Positions 1 to 8,680 of a DNA stretch of 43,872 bases are shown piece after piece. Numbering within the stretch: position 1 is the stretch's first letter; each line of letters begins with the position of its first letter. Below the pieces are notes generated by a model that searched no databases, was not told the DNA's origin, and saw nothing but the letters and a program-made list of their open reading frames with translations. Source of the DNA: an uncultured Opitutia bacterium (GTDB lineage Bacteria > Verrucomicrobiota > Verrucomicrobiia > Opitutales > Opitutaceae); assembly GCA_903855985.1 (NCBI GenBank), contig CAIOAO010000019.1:1-43872 (forward strand), read 5' to 3'. Both the position numbers and the translations under genes were made by a program.

Positions 1-38
1 CAGCGTTCATTCTGAGCCAGGATCAAACTCTCCGAAAA
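1..38 (-). rRNA. 16S ribosomal RNA, 5' end only (runs off the left edge)
   Basis: The reverse complement of the first bases contains the universal bacterial 16S 5' primer site (AGAGTTTGATCCTGGCTCAG) followed by AATGAACGCTG. Counting from E. coli numbering puts the mature 5' end near base 38. Only about 38 nt of the gene are inside the window; the rest of the rRNA operon lies to the left. The 16S is transcribed leftward, divergent from accB. Confidence 0.95.
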
Positions 39-118
39 GAGTTCAGAACCTAGTGATTCTTGAACTACTGAATTTTGTGAGCCGAAGCTCACACTTGATT
101 CTTCTGTATTTGGAATTG

Positions 119-165
119 TTGATTGGGGGTCCCAATCAATCGTACAAAGTAAATTTCAAAGAGCC
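119..165 (-). promoter_or_regulatory. rRNA leader: boxA-like antitermination motif and hairpin
   Basis: On the minus strand, upstream of 16S, GGCTCTTTGAAAT at 165-153 resembles the rRNA boxA element (consensus TGCTCTTTAACA) bound by NusB/S10. Just downstream, 119-127 and 131-139 form a 9-bp perfect stem with a 3-nt loop. This layout is typical of an rRNA leader and its processing stem. The motif is seen directly; the function is inferred from position. Confidence 0.55.
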
Positions 166-388
166 TTCCGATTAGGGAAAGAGTTTCAGCAAGGATTCTT
201 TCGGAAGCTCCGTCAACACATTTTCCAAAAATTTCTTTTTGGACTAGTCGCCGAAGCCTTTTTGCACCGCCCTTTATCTTCACCTCGGCCAACATTTCTG
301 CGGCCCAAGTGAATCGAAGGGAGGCGGAACATGGTAACTGCCGCACGTGGTTCAAGTCCTATTTCAAAGTATTTTCGGATTATTCGTA

Positions 389-416
389 ACTATATGCCAT
401 ATAGCATGATATGCAA
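389..416 (-). promoter_or_regulatory. Candidate sigma-70-type promoter for the rRNA operon
   Basis: On the minus strand TTGCAT (416-411) and TATAGT (394-389) are separated by 16 bp, a reasonable -35/-10 pair. A start near 382 would give a leader of about 345 nt that contains the boxA-like motif. The spacer also holds a near-palindrome, CTATATGCCATATAG (390-404). This is the best candidate I saw by eye; other promoters are possible. Confidence 0.35.
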
Positions 417-1218
417 CGGCTTGCGGTACGCAATTTACTCTGATGCCCACCGCCCGTCTGCCATCCAGGAGCCGCAGCACCGTTCAGGAAGCAGCGCACT
501 GCTGGAATATCGGTATTTTGGATACAGCAATAAAAACCCCGGCGTTCTATTTTGGACCGGAGCACATACAGGTTGAACCTTGCGCGCCGTCCTGGGAGGT
601 GGTTTTGCAGCCCACGACAGCCTTTCCGCCCGCAAATGTTACATTGATCTAACCAATCCATGGTAGCACCCACCCAGCAGGGAGTTGGATCCCTCCACAA
701 CACTGATTCATTCCAGCCGTCAGTCCTACTGGTCCGCTGAATATCCCGTTAGTTAAACCGGCTCAACTCGAGGACCAAACAAGGATGCCGACTAGAACAC
801 TTCTCTTCGGTTATTGGAGGCAGACTGCATTAGGGCCTTCTTAATAGAACTCACAGTAGCCACTAGTCACAGTAGTCTAATGGGAGCTGCTTAGCACCAG
901 TTTTCACCAGATACCAATGATGTGATATTTGCGCGTTTTTGGCTTATTTATCGCACAAATGGCCATTTTATAGGCTATTTTCGCTCAACCAACGCCAATT
1001 ATCAGTTAATGCCAGATATCGAATTTCGGGCCATTCTGTTGCCTCTGATTGGCGTAATGCAGATTTGCATATTTTCGATATTTCCAAGGCAATTTGAGGC
1101 CTTTGCCCCCTGTTTTCACCCAAAAATTCAAAGATTGCTAAGATATTTTAAATCCTTTTGAACGTCCTGCTCCATTTTCCTACTAACACACCGCACTTCA
1201 ACTCAACCAAGGCATTCT
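417..1218. other. Intergenic region without a convincing gene
   Basis: This stretch separates the rRNA operon from accB. Bases 417-880 are of medium GC and carry only short ORFs with cysteine/arginine-rich, unrecognisable products. Bases 900-1200 are clearly AT-rich (for example around 1070-1160) and probably hold the accB promoter, but no single -35/-10 pair stands out. No tRNA, 5S or other RNA gene was recognised on either strand. Confidence 0.5.
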
Positions 1219-1707
1219 TTGGACCTAAAACAGATCAAACAAATCATCGAACTCATGAAACGCTCCGAGCTGAGTGAGTTCGCGGTCGAAGAAGAAGGTT
1301 TTAAGCTCAAAATCCGTCGCGGCGGCAATGGCGTGCCTCTGGTTTCCACCTCCCGGGGGTCTAACTCCCCTTTCCCGGTGAATGAGGCCGCTCCGGCCGC
1401 CCAGCCTGTATCATCCAATGCTCCCACCGCCCCCGCGCCCGCGGGCCCGGCCAAGGAAGAGGAAGGCGTTATCTACGTTAAGTCCCCGATGGTGGGCACT
1501 TTCTATCGCGCCGCGTCACCGGAGAGCAAGGCGTTCGCCGAGACTGGTACCAAGGTCACTGAGACGAGCGTGGTCTGCATCATCGAAGCGATGAAGATCA
1601 TGAACGAAATCCAGGCCGAAATCAAAGGCACCGTCATTGAGGCCCTCGTTGAGAACGGCCAGCCCGTCGAGTACGGCCAGCGCCTCTTTAAGGTTAAACA
1701 GGGCTGA
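1219..1707 (+). CDS. accB: Biotin carboxyl carrier protein of acetyl-CoA carboxylase
   Basis: AccB carries biotin between the carboxylase and carboxyltransferase steps that make malonyl-CoA for fatty acid synthesis. The 162-residue product has the family layout: an N-terminal region (1-37), an Ala/Pro-rich linker (about 50-80) and a biotinyl domain (about 84-161). The biotinylation motif EAMKIMNEI places the biotinylated lysine at K126. The only in-frame start giving the complete conserved N-terminus is TTG at 1219, preceded by AAGG at 1209-1212, so a TTG start is likely. accC follows 88 bp downstream on the same strand, as in the accBC operon of many bacteria. The gene is divergent from the 16S rRNA operon. 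Confidence 0.96.
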   Translation: MDLKQIKQIIELMKRSELSEFAVEEEGFKLKIRRGGNGVPLVSTSRGSNSPFPVNEAAPAAQPVSSNAPTAPAPAGPAKEEEGVIYVKSPMVGTFYRAASPESKAFAETGTKVTETSVVCIIEAMKIMNEIQAEIKGTVIEALVENGQPVEYGQRLFKVKQG

Positions 1708-1795
1708 TTTCGCCCAATTCCCCATGACCGCCGCGGGTGAGCCCGCATGATGCGCCCTGCGCGTTGCGGCCCGGGGACAGACCCCTGCCTACCAC

Positions 1796-3160
1796 ATGAT
1801 CCAAAAAATCCTCATCGCCAACCGCGGTGAAATCGCTCTCCGCATCGTCCGAGCCTGCCGTGAACTTGGCATCAAGACCCTCGCGGTTTACTCCGAGGCC
1901 GACGTCCAGTCACTGCACGTCCAACTTGCCGATGAGGCCATTTGCATTGGCGGACCCAAGAGCGCCGACAGCTACCTTCGCGCCGACCGCATCATCAGCG
2001 CGGCAGAGATTGCGGATGTAGATGCCATCCACCCTGGTTATGGCTTCCTGTCGGAAAATGCCAAATTCGCCGAGCAGTGCGAGTCATGTAACATCAAGTT
2101 TATTGGGCCCAAATCGAAGTCCATCAAGATGATGGGGGATAAAGCCATCGCCAAGGACACGGTCAAGAAGGCCGGTGTGCCCATCGTGCCTGGTTCCGAC
2201 GGTCCCGTCGAAAATGAGACCGAGGCGGTCAAGATCGCCCGTAAAATCGGCTACCCGGTCATTATCAAGGCCGTCGCCGGCGGTGGTGGACGCGGCATGC
2301 GCATCGCGCACAACGACATCTCCTTCGCCAAGGAATACCATGTCGCCCGCAATGAGGCCGAGAAGGCCTTTGGCAACGGCGCCGTTTACATCGAGCGCTA
2401 CATCGAAAAGCCCCGCCATATTGAGTTCCAGATCCTCGCCGACTCCCATGGCAAGGTGCTCCACCTGGGCGAGCGTGACTGCTCGGTCCAGCGCCGCCAC
2501 CAGAAGCTCATCGAGGAGTCGCCCTCGCCTTTCCTTACCTCGGATCTCCGTAAAAAGATGGGCAAGGCCGCGATTCGCGCCGCCGAGGCTGCCGCCTATG
2601 AGAATGCCGGGACCATCGAGTTCCTCGTCGATGCCAAAGGTAACTATTACTTCATCGAGATGAACACCCGCATCCAGGTGGAGCACCCGGTCACCGAGGA
2701 ATGCACTGGCATCGACCTCATCAAACAGCAGATCCTCGTCGCCAACGGCGAGAAGCTCTCCTTCGACCAGGGCGACATCAAGTTTGAGAAGCACGCCATC
2801 GAGTGCCGGATCAACGCCGAGGACCCCGCCCGCAATTTCGCCCCGTCCCCCGGCACGATCGGCCTCTATTATGCTCCCGGCGGCCATGGCGTGCGCGTCG
2901 ATTCCCACGCGTACAGCGGCTATGTCATCCCGTCGCATTACGACTCGATGATCGGCAAGCTCATCTGCTTTGGCACCACCCGGAAGGTTGCCCTCGAGCG
3001 CACCTACCGGGCCCTGAGCGAGTATATCATCCGTGGCATCAAAACCACCATCCCCCTCCACAAGGCCATCATGTCCGACCCGGTTTTCATCGAGGGCAAG
3101 GCCACCACGGCCTACATGGAGGACTTCATGAGCCGCACTCCGCCGGACTTGTTCTCCTAA
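1796..3160 (+). CDS. accC: Biotin carboxylase subunit of acetyl-CoA carboxylase
   Basis: AccC uses ATP and bicarbonate to carboxylate the biotin on AccB. The 454-residue length is normal for the family. The N-terminal biotin carboxylase domain begins [11 protein letters not shown]; the ATP-grasp region has K158 and the glycine-rich loop GGGGRGM (162-168). The catalytic segment [16 protein letters not shown] (286-301) contains E288, N290, R292 and E296. The C-terminal domain follows from about 335. The ATG at 1796 gives the standard N-terminus although no clear Shine-Dalgarno precedes it. It forms an operon with accB and is followed by an intrinsic terminator. Confidence 0.98.
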   Translation: MIQKILIANRGEIALRIVRACRELGIKTLAVYSEADVQSLHVQLADEAICIGGPKSADSYLRADRIISAAEIADVDAIHPGYGFLSENAKFAEQCESCNIKFIGPKSKSIKMMGDKAIAKDTVKKAGVPIVPGSDGPVENETEAVKIARKIGYPVIIKAVAGGGGRGMRIAHNDISFAKEYHVARNEAEKAFGNGAVYIERYIEKPRHIEFQILADSHGKVLHLGERDCSVQRRHQKLIEESPSPFLTSDLRKKMGKAAIRAAEAAAYENAGTIEFLVDAKGNYYFIEMNTRIQVEHPVTEECTGIDLIKQQILVANGEKLSFDQGDIKFEKHAIECRINAEDPARNFAPSPGTIGLYYAPGGHGVRVDSHAYSGYVIPSHYDSMIGKLICFGTTRKVALERTYRALSEYIIRGIKTTIPLHKAIMSDPVFIEGKATTAYMEDFMSRTPPDLFS

Positions 3161-3190
3161 GACGCCCCCGACTGATTTGGCTTTTTTTCC

Positions 3191-3217
3191 GGGCCGGCCT
3201 CACCGCCGGCCCTTTTT
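3191..3217 (+). terminator. Intrinsic terminator of accBC
   Basis: GGGCCGGC (3191-3198) pairs perfectly with GCCGGCCC (3205-3212) across a 6-nt loop, followed by TTTTT (3213-3217). It lies between the convergent accC and prmA genes. In the minus direction the hairpin would be followed by an A run, so it should act only on the plus strand. Confidence 0.85.
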
Positions 3218-3226
3218 GCGTCCGGA

Positions 3227-4117
3227 TCAGTTCGGCCGGGTCAAAACCACATCGCTCCACTCGCCGAGGATGCGGGATTCGACCACCCAACCCGGCGCCA
3301 TCGCCGCGAAAACCGACCTCACCTGCGCACTTTCCACCGCCAGGATTCCGCTCAACACCAAGGTCCCACCCGGCGCCACCGCGGCCACCAGCTGCGGAGC
3401 AAATTGTATCAGGATGTTGGCCAAGATGTTGGCCAACAGGATGTCAGCGCTCTTTCCCGCCAGCCCGGTGACCAAGTCGCCCACGTAAAACGGCACCTTG
3501 CCGGCCAGGCCGTTGAGCTCGGCGTTCTCCTCACTCACTTTCACGGCCTCGGGGTCATTGTCGAAGCCCACGACCTCCTCAAACCCCAGTTTTGCGGCCG
3601 AAAGCGCGAGGATCCCGGATCCGCAGCCAGCATCAATCACGCGCCGCCGACCCCCTGTGCTCCCCGCGGGCGCCTGCCGGGCCTCAAGTTCCGTCAAACG
3701 CTCCACGCACAGCCGCGTCGTCTCATGATTCCCTGTCCCAAAGGCCATGCCCGGGTCGAGCCACAGTACCTCGTCACCCGCCGGAAGCCGGAAACTCGCC
3801 CGCTCCCACACCGGCACCCAGTGCAGCCGGCCGAACCGCCACGCCTTGAAATGCGCCTTGTAGCTGTCGCGCCAGTCGCCATCCGCCAGCATCCGCCACA
3901 CCGGCTCGCCCAGCGCGAGGCCGGGCAGCAGCCCGCTCAACTCGCTCCAGCGGTTCTTCGCCTCGGTCTCACCGGGAAAGATCCCGACCACCCAGGCCCG
4001 CTGGGCGATGGCGTCCTCGAGGAGGCTCCAGCCTTCGATCCCCAGCTCCAGCATCACATTGTCCGCCTCGTCCGCGCGTCCGGCGGGGATCTCCACTTTG
4101 ATTTCGCACAAATCCAT
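3227..4117 (-). CDS. prmA: Ribosomal protein L11 methyltransferase
   Basis: PrmA methylates ribosomal protein L11 using S-adenosylmethionine. The 296-residue product has the N-terminal substrate-recognition domain, the PrmA-type segment WRDSYKAHFKAWRFGRLHWV, then DPGMAFGTGNHETTR and a Rossmann methyltransferase fold. SAM motif I reads DAGCGSGILALSAAKLG, and the downstream NIL-type motif LLANILANIL is characteristic. It is the last gene of a minus-strand cluster (rfaE2-like, purN, araC-type, prmA), 45 bp after the AraC-type gene, and is convergent with accC. Confidence 0.93.
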   Translation of the reverse strand: MDLCEIKVEIPAGRADEADNVMLELGIEGWSLLEDAIAQRAWVVGIFPGETEAKNRWSELSGLLPGLALGEPVWRMLADGDWRDSYKAHFKAWRFGRLHWVPVWERASFRLPAGDEVLWLDPGMAFGTGNHETTRLCVERLTELEARQAPAGSTGGRRRVIDAGCGSGILALSAAKLGFEEVVGFDNDPEAVKVSEENAELNGLAGKVPFYVGDLVTGLAGKSADILLANILANILIQFAPQLVAAVAPGGTLVLSGILAVESAQVRSVFAAMAPGWVVESRILGEWSDVVLTRPN

Positions 4118-4162
4118 TCGCCGAAAATCCCCGGCTCCGTCATCCGCCGCAACGCCAATCCC

Positions 4163-4951
4163 CTACGCCGAACCCCGCCGCTTGCGGAAGTCGCGCGGGC
4201 TCAGCCCCGCCGCCGCCCGGATGGTCTTGTTGAAAAAATGCAGGTCAGGCAGGCCGACCTCGCCCGCGATGGTCTTCACCGCGAGCGTCGTGTGTGCCAG
4301 CAGGTGCAGCGCGTACTCAACCCGGCGCCGGCGGATGTAGCCCTCGATGGTCACGCCAAACTGCGAGCGAAACAGCCGCGTGAGGTGATTGTGTGAAATG
4401 TCCGCCCGCCGCGCGATGGCCGGGATCGCCAGCGGTTGCGACAGGTGCAGTTCGATCTCGCGCACCGCGCGGCTGAGCGCGGGATGCTGGCGCTGGTGTG
4501 GCACCCGCTCGGTCATGGGTTGGCCGGCAAGTTGCCATAAGACGTCCCACAGCCGCACCGATGCCCGCCGGGGCTGCGAGGGCAGCCAGCCCGCCGCTTC
4601 CTCCAGCGCCCGCGTGAGGGAATCAAACGCATCGCCCACGTCCTGCATCACGGGGATCGCCACCAGGTCGCCGCCCACCGGCAGCCGGAAGTGCGCGAAG
4701 GTGTGCTGTGACTCGCCCCGAAACCGGTAAACGATGCGCGCATTGGGCGGCGTGATCCCGGCCCAGCCCGGGGCGATCGCAAACTCGCGGCCGTTGATGA
4801 TCACCTGACCCTCGTAGCGGTACAGATGCAGGCACCACAGCTCGGGCAGCTGGTATTCCTCGACCGCCTGTTTGCGCCCGTGCACCGCCCGGCCGGCCTG
4901 CACCAGCTGCGGCGGATTCTTCAACGGCACCTGCCAGACGGCGGTATCCAT
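4163..4951 (-). CDS. AraC-family transcriptional regulator
   Basis: The 262-residue protein has an N-terminal cupin-like ligand-sensing region (about 20-110, with short beta segments and IAPGWAGITPPNARI) and a C-terminal AraC/XylS double helix-turn-helix (about 165-258). The HTH contains LAIPAIARRADISHNHLTRLF and the family signature ending AAGLSPRDFRKRR. It sits between purN (10 bp upstream) and prmA in the same direction, so it may be co-transcribed with housekeeping genes, which is unusual for a sugar-type regulator. Its target is unknown. The xylose-type importer 1.2 kb away is a candidate, but nothing in the sequence proves it. Confidence 0.88.
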   Translation of the reverse strand: MDTAVWQVPLKNPPQLVQAGRAVHGRKQAVEEYQLPELWCLHLYRYEGQVIINGREFAIAPGWAGITPPNARIVYRFRGESQHTFAHFRLPVGGDLVAIPVMQDVGDAFDSLTRALEEAAGWLPSQPRRASVRLWDVLWQLAGQPMTERVPHQRQHPALSRAVREIELHLSQPLAIPAIARRADISHNHLTRLFRSQFGVTIEGYIRRRRVEYALHLLAHTTLAVKTIAGEVGLPDLHFFNKTIRAAAGLSPRDFRKRRGSA

Positions 4952-4961
4952 GCCGCAAAAA

Positions 4962-5543
4962 TCAGCGCCCGCTCAGCCGGGCGATCACCGCCGGCAGCAG
5001 CGCGTGCTCGGCCGCGTGGACCTTCGCCGTGAGCGTGTCGATCGTGTCGGCCGGATCCACGCGCACCTCCGCCTGGTCGATGATCGGGCCTCCGTCCACG
5101 TCGAGCGTGACGGCGTGCACCGTGCAGCCGGTGACTTTCACGCCCCGCCGGAACGCCTGTCCGATGCTGTCCAGCCCCGGGAAGCTCGGCAACAGACTCG
5201 GGTGGAGATTGATGATCTTGCCGGCGAAGGCGCCCAGGAATCCCGGTTTCAGCACGCGCATAAACCCCGCCAGCACCACCAGATCGGGCGTGCATGCGTT
5301 GACCGCCGCGATAAACCGCGCTTCCCCCTCGCCCTCGAGCTTGGTCTTGAACGGCGCCGGATCCACAAAAGTCGCGGGCACGCCAAAGCGCGGTCCGAGG
5401 GCGAGAATACCCGCCGCGGGCTGGTCGGAGATGATCTGGACCACCCGGGCCCGGCCCAACCGGCCGGCCTGCTGCGCCGCCAGGATCGCCTCGGCGTTGG
5501 AGCCGCGGCCGGAGCCAAGGACAACCACGCGCATGGGGTTCAA
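4962..5543 (-). CDS. purN: Phosphoribosylglycinamide formyltransferase
   Basis: PurN transfers a formyl group from 10-formyl-tetrahydrofolate to GAR in purine biosynthesis. The 193-residue product matches the family in length. It begins with VVVLGSGRGSNAEAIL (phosphate-binding loop). The catalytic region INLHPSLLPSFPG supplies the conserved Asn and His, and LDVDGGPIIDQ contains the conserved Asp. The start at 5543 overlaps the stop of the upstream rfaE2-like gene as ATGA, which supports the first Met rather than Met4 and suggests translational coupling. Confidence 0.95.
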   Translation of the reverse strand: MNPMRVVVLGSGRGSNAEAILAAQQAGRLGRARVVQIISDQPAAGILALGPRFGVPATFVDPAPFKTKLEGEGEARFIAAVNACTPDLVVLAGFMRVLKPGFLGAFAGKIINLHPSLLPSFPGLDSIGQAFRRGVKVTGCTVHAVTLDVDGGPIIDQAEVRVDPADTIDTLTAKVHAAEHALLPAVIARLSGR

Positions 5544-6037
5544 AGTTTTCCCTCCGCCTTCATCTGGGCGATGCGGGCCGTGGTGCTGAAGCCCGCGAGA
5601 AAGGGCACAAAGGAGATTTCGGCGCCCACCTCTTGCAGGGCCTGCCGCTCTTCCGGGTTGAGCTTGTCCGGCGTATAGTCGCCCGACTTGCAGTAAATGT
5701 CGGGCTGCAACGCCCGGATCTCTGCGGTGAGACGCGGGGTGCCAAAAATCACGACCTGGTCCACGAACGCGAGTTCGCCGAGGGCCCGGGCCCGCTCGGT
5801 TTCACTTTGGATGGGGCGGGTGGGACCTTTGATGGCCTTGACGCTCGCATCGCTGTTGATGGCCACAATCAACGCGTCGCCCAGGGCCCGCGCCGCCTTC
5901 AGCGAATGGAGATGGCCTTCATGCAACAGGTCAAAAACCCCGTTGGTCAGCACCACCCGCTTCCCCGCGGCACGCAGGGCCTCCCGCGCCGCGACGGCGG
6001 CGGACAGGTTGAGCAGCTTGGGATTTTCCGTTTTCAA
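5540..6037 (-). CDS. rfaE2: D-glycero-beta-D-manno-heptose 1-phosphate adenylyltransferase (RfaE2/HldE C-terminal type)
   Basis: This cytidylyltransferase-fold enzyme activates heptose-1-phosphate with ATP for making ADP-heptose, the LPS inner-core sugar donor. The 165-residue protein has the nucleotidyltransferase signature LTNGVFDLLHEGHLHSL (TNGCFD-type with Val instead of Cys, and an HxGH motif), followed by AINSDASVKAIKGPTRPI and the family segment KSGDYTPDKL. It is a stand-alone adenylyltransferase, without the kinase domain of bifunctional HldE. It is the first gene of the minus-strand operon and overlaps purN by 4 bp. A role in LPS implies a Gram-negative envelope. Confidence 0.9.
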   Translation of the reverse strand: MKTENPKLLNLSAAVAAREALRAAGKRVVLTNGVFDLLHEGHLHSLKAARALGDALIVAINSDASVKAIKGPTRPIQSETERARALGELAFVDQVVIFGTPRLTAEIRALQPDIYCKSGDYTPDKLNPEERQALQEVGAEISFVPFLAGFSTTARIAQMKAEGKL

Positions 6038-6117
6038 GCGAACCGCGACGCTCGCATGGCGTTCCGCCGTTGTAAATTAACTTTCCCTGCCTTTCACTCT
6101 CCCAAGTTCCCCACCCC

Positions 6118-7155
6118 ATGAAATACCGACTCGGCCTGGTCGTGTTCTCGCTCGTGCTTTCGCTGCTCATCGGTCTCACCCTGCGCCGTGGCGCAGGCAC
6201 CGCGGCGGCCGGCCCGCACCGCCCGGTGATCGGTTTCTCGATGGACACCCTCAAGGAGGAGCGCTGGCAGCGAGACAAGGAGCTGTTCACCGCCCGCGCC
6301 CGCGAACTCGGCGCCGACGTGCTCGTGCAATCCGCCAACAGCGACGATGTCCGGCAGCTCAAGGACGTGGAGGCCCTGATCAGTAACCGTGTCGACGCGC
6401 TCGTCATCATCCCCCACGACGGAGCCGCCATGGCCAAGGCCGTGCGCCTCGCGCATGAGGCGGGCATCCCCGTCCTCTCCTACGACCGGCTCATCACCGG
6501 TTGCGACCTCGATCTCTACGTCGCCTTCGACAATCTCCGCGTCGGCGAACTGCAGGCCCAGTATCTCGTCGACACCTTTCACGGCCGCCATTTCCGCCTC
6601 GTGCGCATCTATGGCGCGAAGACCGACCACAACGCCCTGATGTTCAAGGAGGGCCAGGACAAGGTGCTCGCTCCGCTCATTGCCAACGGCTCGGTTGAGA
6701 TCGTGCACGAGGACTGGGCCGACGACTGGCGCCCGGAAAACGCCAAGAAGATCACCAACGCCGCGATCACCAAGGCGGGCCGGAATATCGACGCCGTGCT
6801 GGTGTCCAACGACGGCACCGCCGGCGGCTGCATCCAGGCGCTGCTGGAAGAGGGTCTCGCCGGGCAGGTCGTCGTGACCGGTCAGGACGCCGACCTTTCC
6901 GCCTGCCAGCGGATCGCCCGCGGCACGCAGGCCATGACGATCTACAAGCCGCTGAAGAACCTGACCCGCACCGCCGCCGAGTTCGCGAACAAACTGGCCC
7001 GCCGGCAGGCCATCGTTACCCACGATAACATCGACAATGGCCAGGTGAAAGTCCCCGCCGTTTTGCTCACGGTCGTCACCGTCACCAAGGAAAACCTCGA
7101 GTCCACCGTCGTCGCAGACGGGGTCCATGCTCGCGAAGCGGTGTTTCAAAAATAA
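6118..7155 (+). CDS. xylF: Xylose-type ABC transporter substrate-binding protein
   Basis: This is a periplasmic sugar-binding protein of the xylose/ribose family. The 345-residue product begins with a hydrophobic signal segment (about 5-23) and probably ends its signal peptide near AAAG (about 31). The mature part starts VIGFSMDTLKEERWQRD, typical of XylF, with NRVDALVIIPHD, VLSYDRLI and VSNDGTAGG further on. It has no lipobox cysteine. The stop and the xylG start overlap as TAATG. It is the first gene of a three-gene importer operon divergent from the rfaE2-purN cluster. The actual sugar cannot be settled from sequence alone; xylose is the family assignment. Confidence 0.9.
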   Translation: MKYRLGLVVFSLVLSLLIGLTLRRGAGTAAAGPHRPVIGFSMDTLKEERWQRDKELFTARARELGADVLVQSANSDDVRQLKDVEALISNRVDALVIIPHDGAAMAKAVRLAHEAGIPVLSYDRLITGCDLDLYVAFDNLRVGELQAQYLVDTFHGRHFRLVRIYGAKTDHNALMFKEGQDKVLAPLIANGSVEIVHEDWADDWRPENAKKITNAAITKAGRNIDAVLVSNDGTAGGCIQALLEEGLAGQVVVTGQDADLSACQRIARGTQAMTIYKPLKNLTRTAAEFANKLARRQAIVTHDNIDNGQVKVPAVLLTVVTVTKENLESTVVADGVHAREAVFQK

Positions 7156-8678
7156 TGCCCGCCCTGCTCGAAGCCTGTTCCATCACGAAGCGCTTCCCCG
7201 GCGTCACTGCGCTGCGCGAAGTGAGCTTTGACCTGCGCCCGGGCGAGATCCACGCGCTGTGCGGCGAGAACGGCGCGGGCAAGTCCACCCTGATCAAGCT
7301 CCTCTCCGGCCTGCACCCGCACGGCAGTTACGAGGGCGAGCTCTTCTTCGACGGTGCCCCGGCGCAGTTCGCCTCCATCGCCGACGCGCAGCGTACCGGC
7401 CTCGCCGTCATCTATCAGGAGCTCGCGCTGGTGGACGAGCTGACGGTCGCGGAGAACCTCTTCCTCGGCTGCGAACCCCGCCGCGGCGTGCTGATTGACT
7501 GGGATCGGATCTGGCGCGACGGGCGCGCCCTGCTCGCCCGGGTCGGACTCGACCTCGCTCCCGACACCCTCGTCGGCGACCTCGGCGTGGGTAGCAAGCA
7601 GCTGGTCGAAATCGCCAAGGCCCACGGCAAACACGCCCGGGTGCTCATCCTTGACGAGCCCACGGCCGCCCTGGCCGAACGGGAGGTGGACACGCTGCTC
7701 GAGCTGCTCCGCGATCTCCGCCGCCGGGGGATCGCGTGCATCTACATTTCCCACAAACTCGATGAGGTCTTCGCCGTCGCCGACCGCATCACCGTGCTGC
7801 GCGACGGCGCAACCATCACCACGCTGCCAACCTCGGCCACCGGCAAAAACGAGGTCATCCGCGCGATGGTGGGCCGGGAAATCGCCGAACTTTTTCCCCG
7901 CCATGCCTCGCATCCCGGCGAGGTCCTGCTGTCGGTCGAGGATCTCAGCGCCGCCGCGGTGAAGGGCGGGCCCGCCCGCTTGCATCACATTTCATTCGAG
8001 GTGCGCGCCGGGGAAGTCCTGGGCATCGGCGGCCTGATGGGCGCGGGCCGTACCGAACTGCTCATGCATCTCTTCGGCGCCTGGGGCGCCCGGCTCGGCG
8101 GCCACCTGCAGCTGGCCGGCCGGCCGTTCGACGCCGCCTCACCCGTGGCGGCCCTTGCCGCGGGCCTCGTGCTGGCGAGCGAGGACCGCAAGCGCTACGG
8201 CCTGATCCTCGCCGAGAGCATCGGGTTCAACCTCTCGCTCTCGTCCATCACCCGCCTGCGCCGAGGCGCGCTGATCGACGAGGAACGCGAGGCCCACGCC
8301 AACCAGGGACTCTTCTCTTCGCTCCGGGTGAAAGCCCCGTCGCTCGAAACGGCCGTCGGCACCCTTTCCGGTGGCAACCAGCAAAAGGTCGTGCTCGGCA
8401 AGGCGCTGATGACGGAGCCGCAGGTGGTCTTGCTCGATGAGCCGACGCGTGGCATCGATGTCGGCGCAAAGATCGAGGTTTACGCGCTCATCAACGAGCT
8501 CACCGCGCAGGGCAAGGCTGTCGTGCTCGTCTCCAGCGAGCTGCCCGAGCTCATGGGCATGAGTGACCGCATCCTGATGCTGCACGACGGGCGGGTCGGT
8601 GGAGAGTTCACCCGCGCCGAAGCCACGCCCGAACAGCTGCTCGCCGCCGCCATGGGCCGCACGCCAGCCGCCGCCTGA
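7155..8678 (+). CDS. xylG: Xylose-type ABC transporter, duplicated ATP-binding protein
   Basis: This energises sugar uptake with XylF and XylH. The 507-residue protein contains two ABC domains, as usual for CUT2-family importers. The first has Walker A GENGAGKST (37-45), a degenerate signature (LGVGSKQLVEIAKA) and Walker B VLILDEPTAAL. The second has a modified Walker A (GGLMGAGRTE), a canonical signature LSGGNQQKVVLGKAL and Walker B VVLLDEPTRGID. One intact and one degenerate half is normal for this family. It shares one base with xylF and is followed 2 bp later by xylH. Confidence 0.95.
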   Translation: MPALLEACSITKRFPGVTALREVSFDLRPGEIHALCGENGAGKSTLIKLLSGLHPHGSYEGELFFDGAPAQFASIADAQRTGLAVIYQELALVDELTVAENLFLGCEPRRGVLIDWDRIWRDGRALLARVGLDLAPDTLVGDLGVGSKQLVEIAKAHGKHARVLILDEPTAALAEREVDTLLELLRDLRRRGIACIYISHKLDEVFAVADRITVLRDGATITTLPTSATGKNEVIRAMVGREIAELFPRHASHPGEVLLSVEDLSAAAVKGGPARLHHISFEVRAGEVLGIGGLMGAGRTELLMHLFGAWGARLGGHLQLAGRPFDAASPVAALAAGLVLASEDRKRYGLILAESIGFNLSLSSITRLRRGALIDEEREAHANQGLFSSLRVKAPSLETAVGTLSGGNQQKVVLGKALMTEPQVVLLDEPTRGIDVGAKIEVYALINELTAQGKAVVLVSSELPELMGMSDRILMLHDGRVGGEFTRAEATPEQLLAAAMGRTPAAA

Positions 8679-8680
8679 CC

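Noticed and set aside
340-365. tRNA T-arm-like GGTTCAAGTCC on the plus strand
   Set aside because: The flanking bases do not form a 5-bp T stem, and no anticodon or acceptor arm is present.
380-703. 107-codon minus-strand ORF in the rRNA upstream region
   Set aside because: The Cys/Arg-rich product resembles no protein family, and the rRNA leader/promoter occupies part of the span.
922-1161. 79-codon ORF in the AT-rich region before accB
   Set aside because: The product is hydrophobic and aromatic-rich, without domain or ribosome binding site; it is most likely chance in AT-rich DNA.
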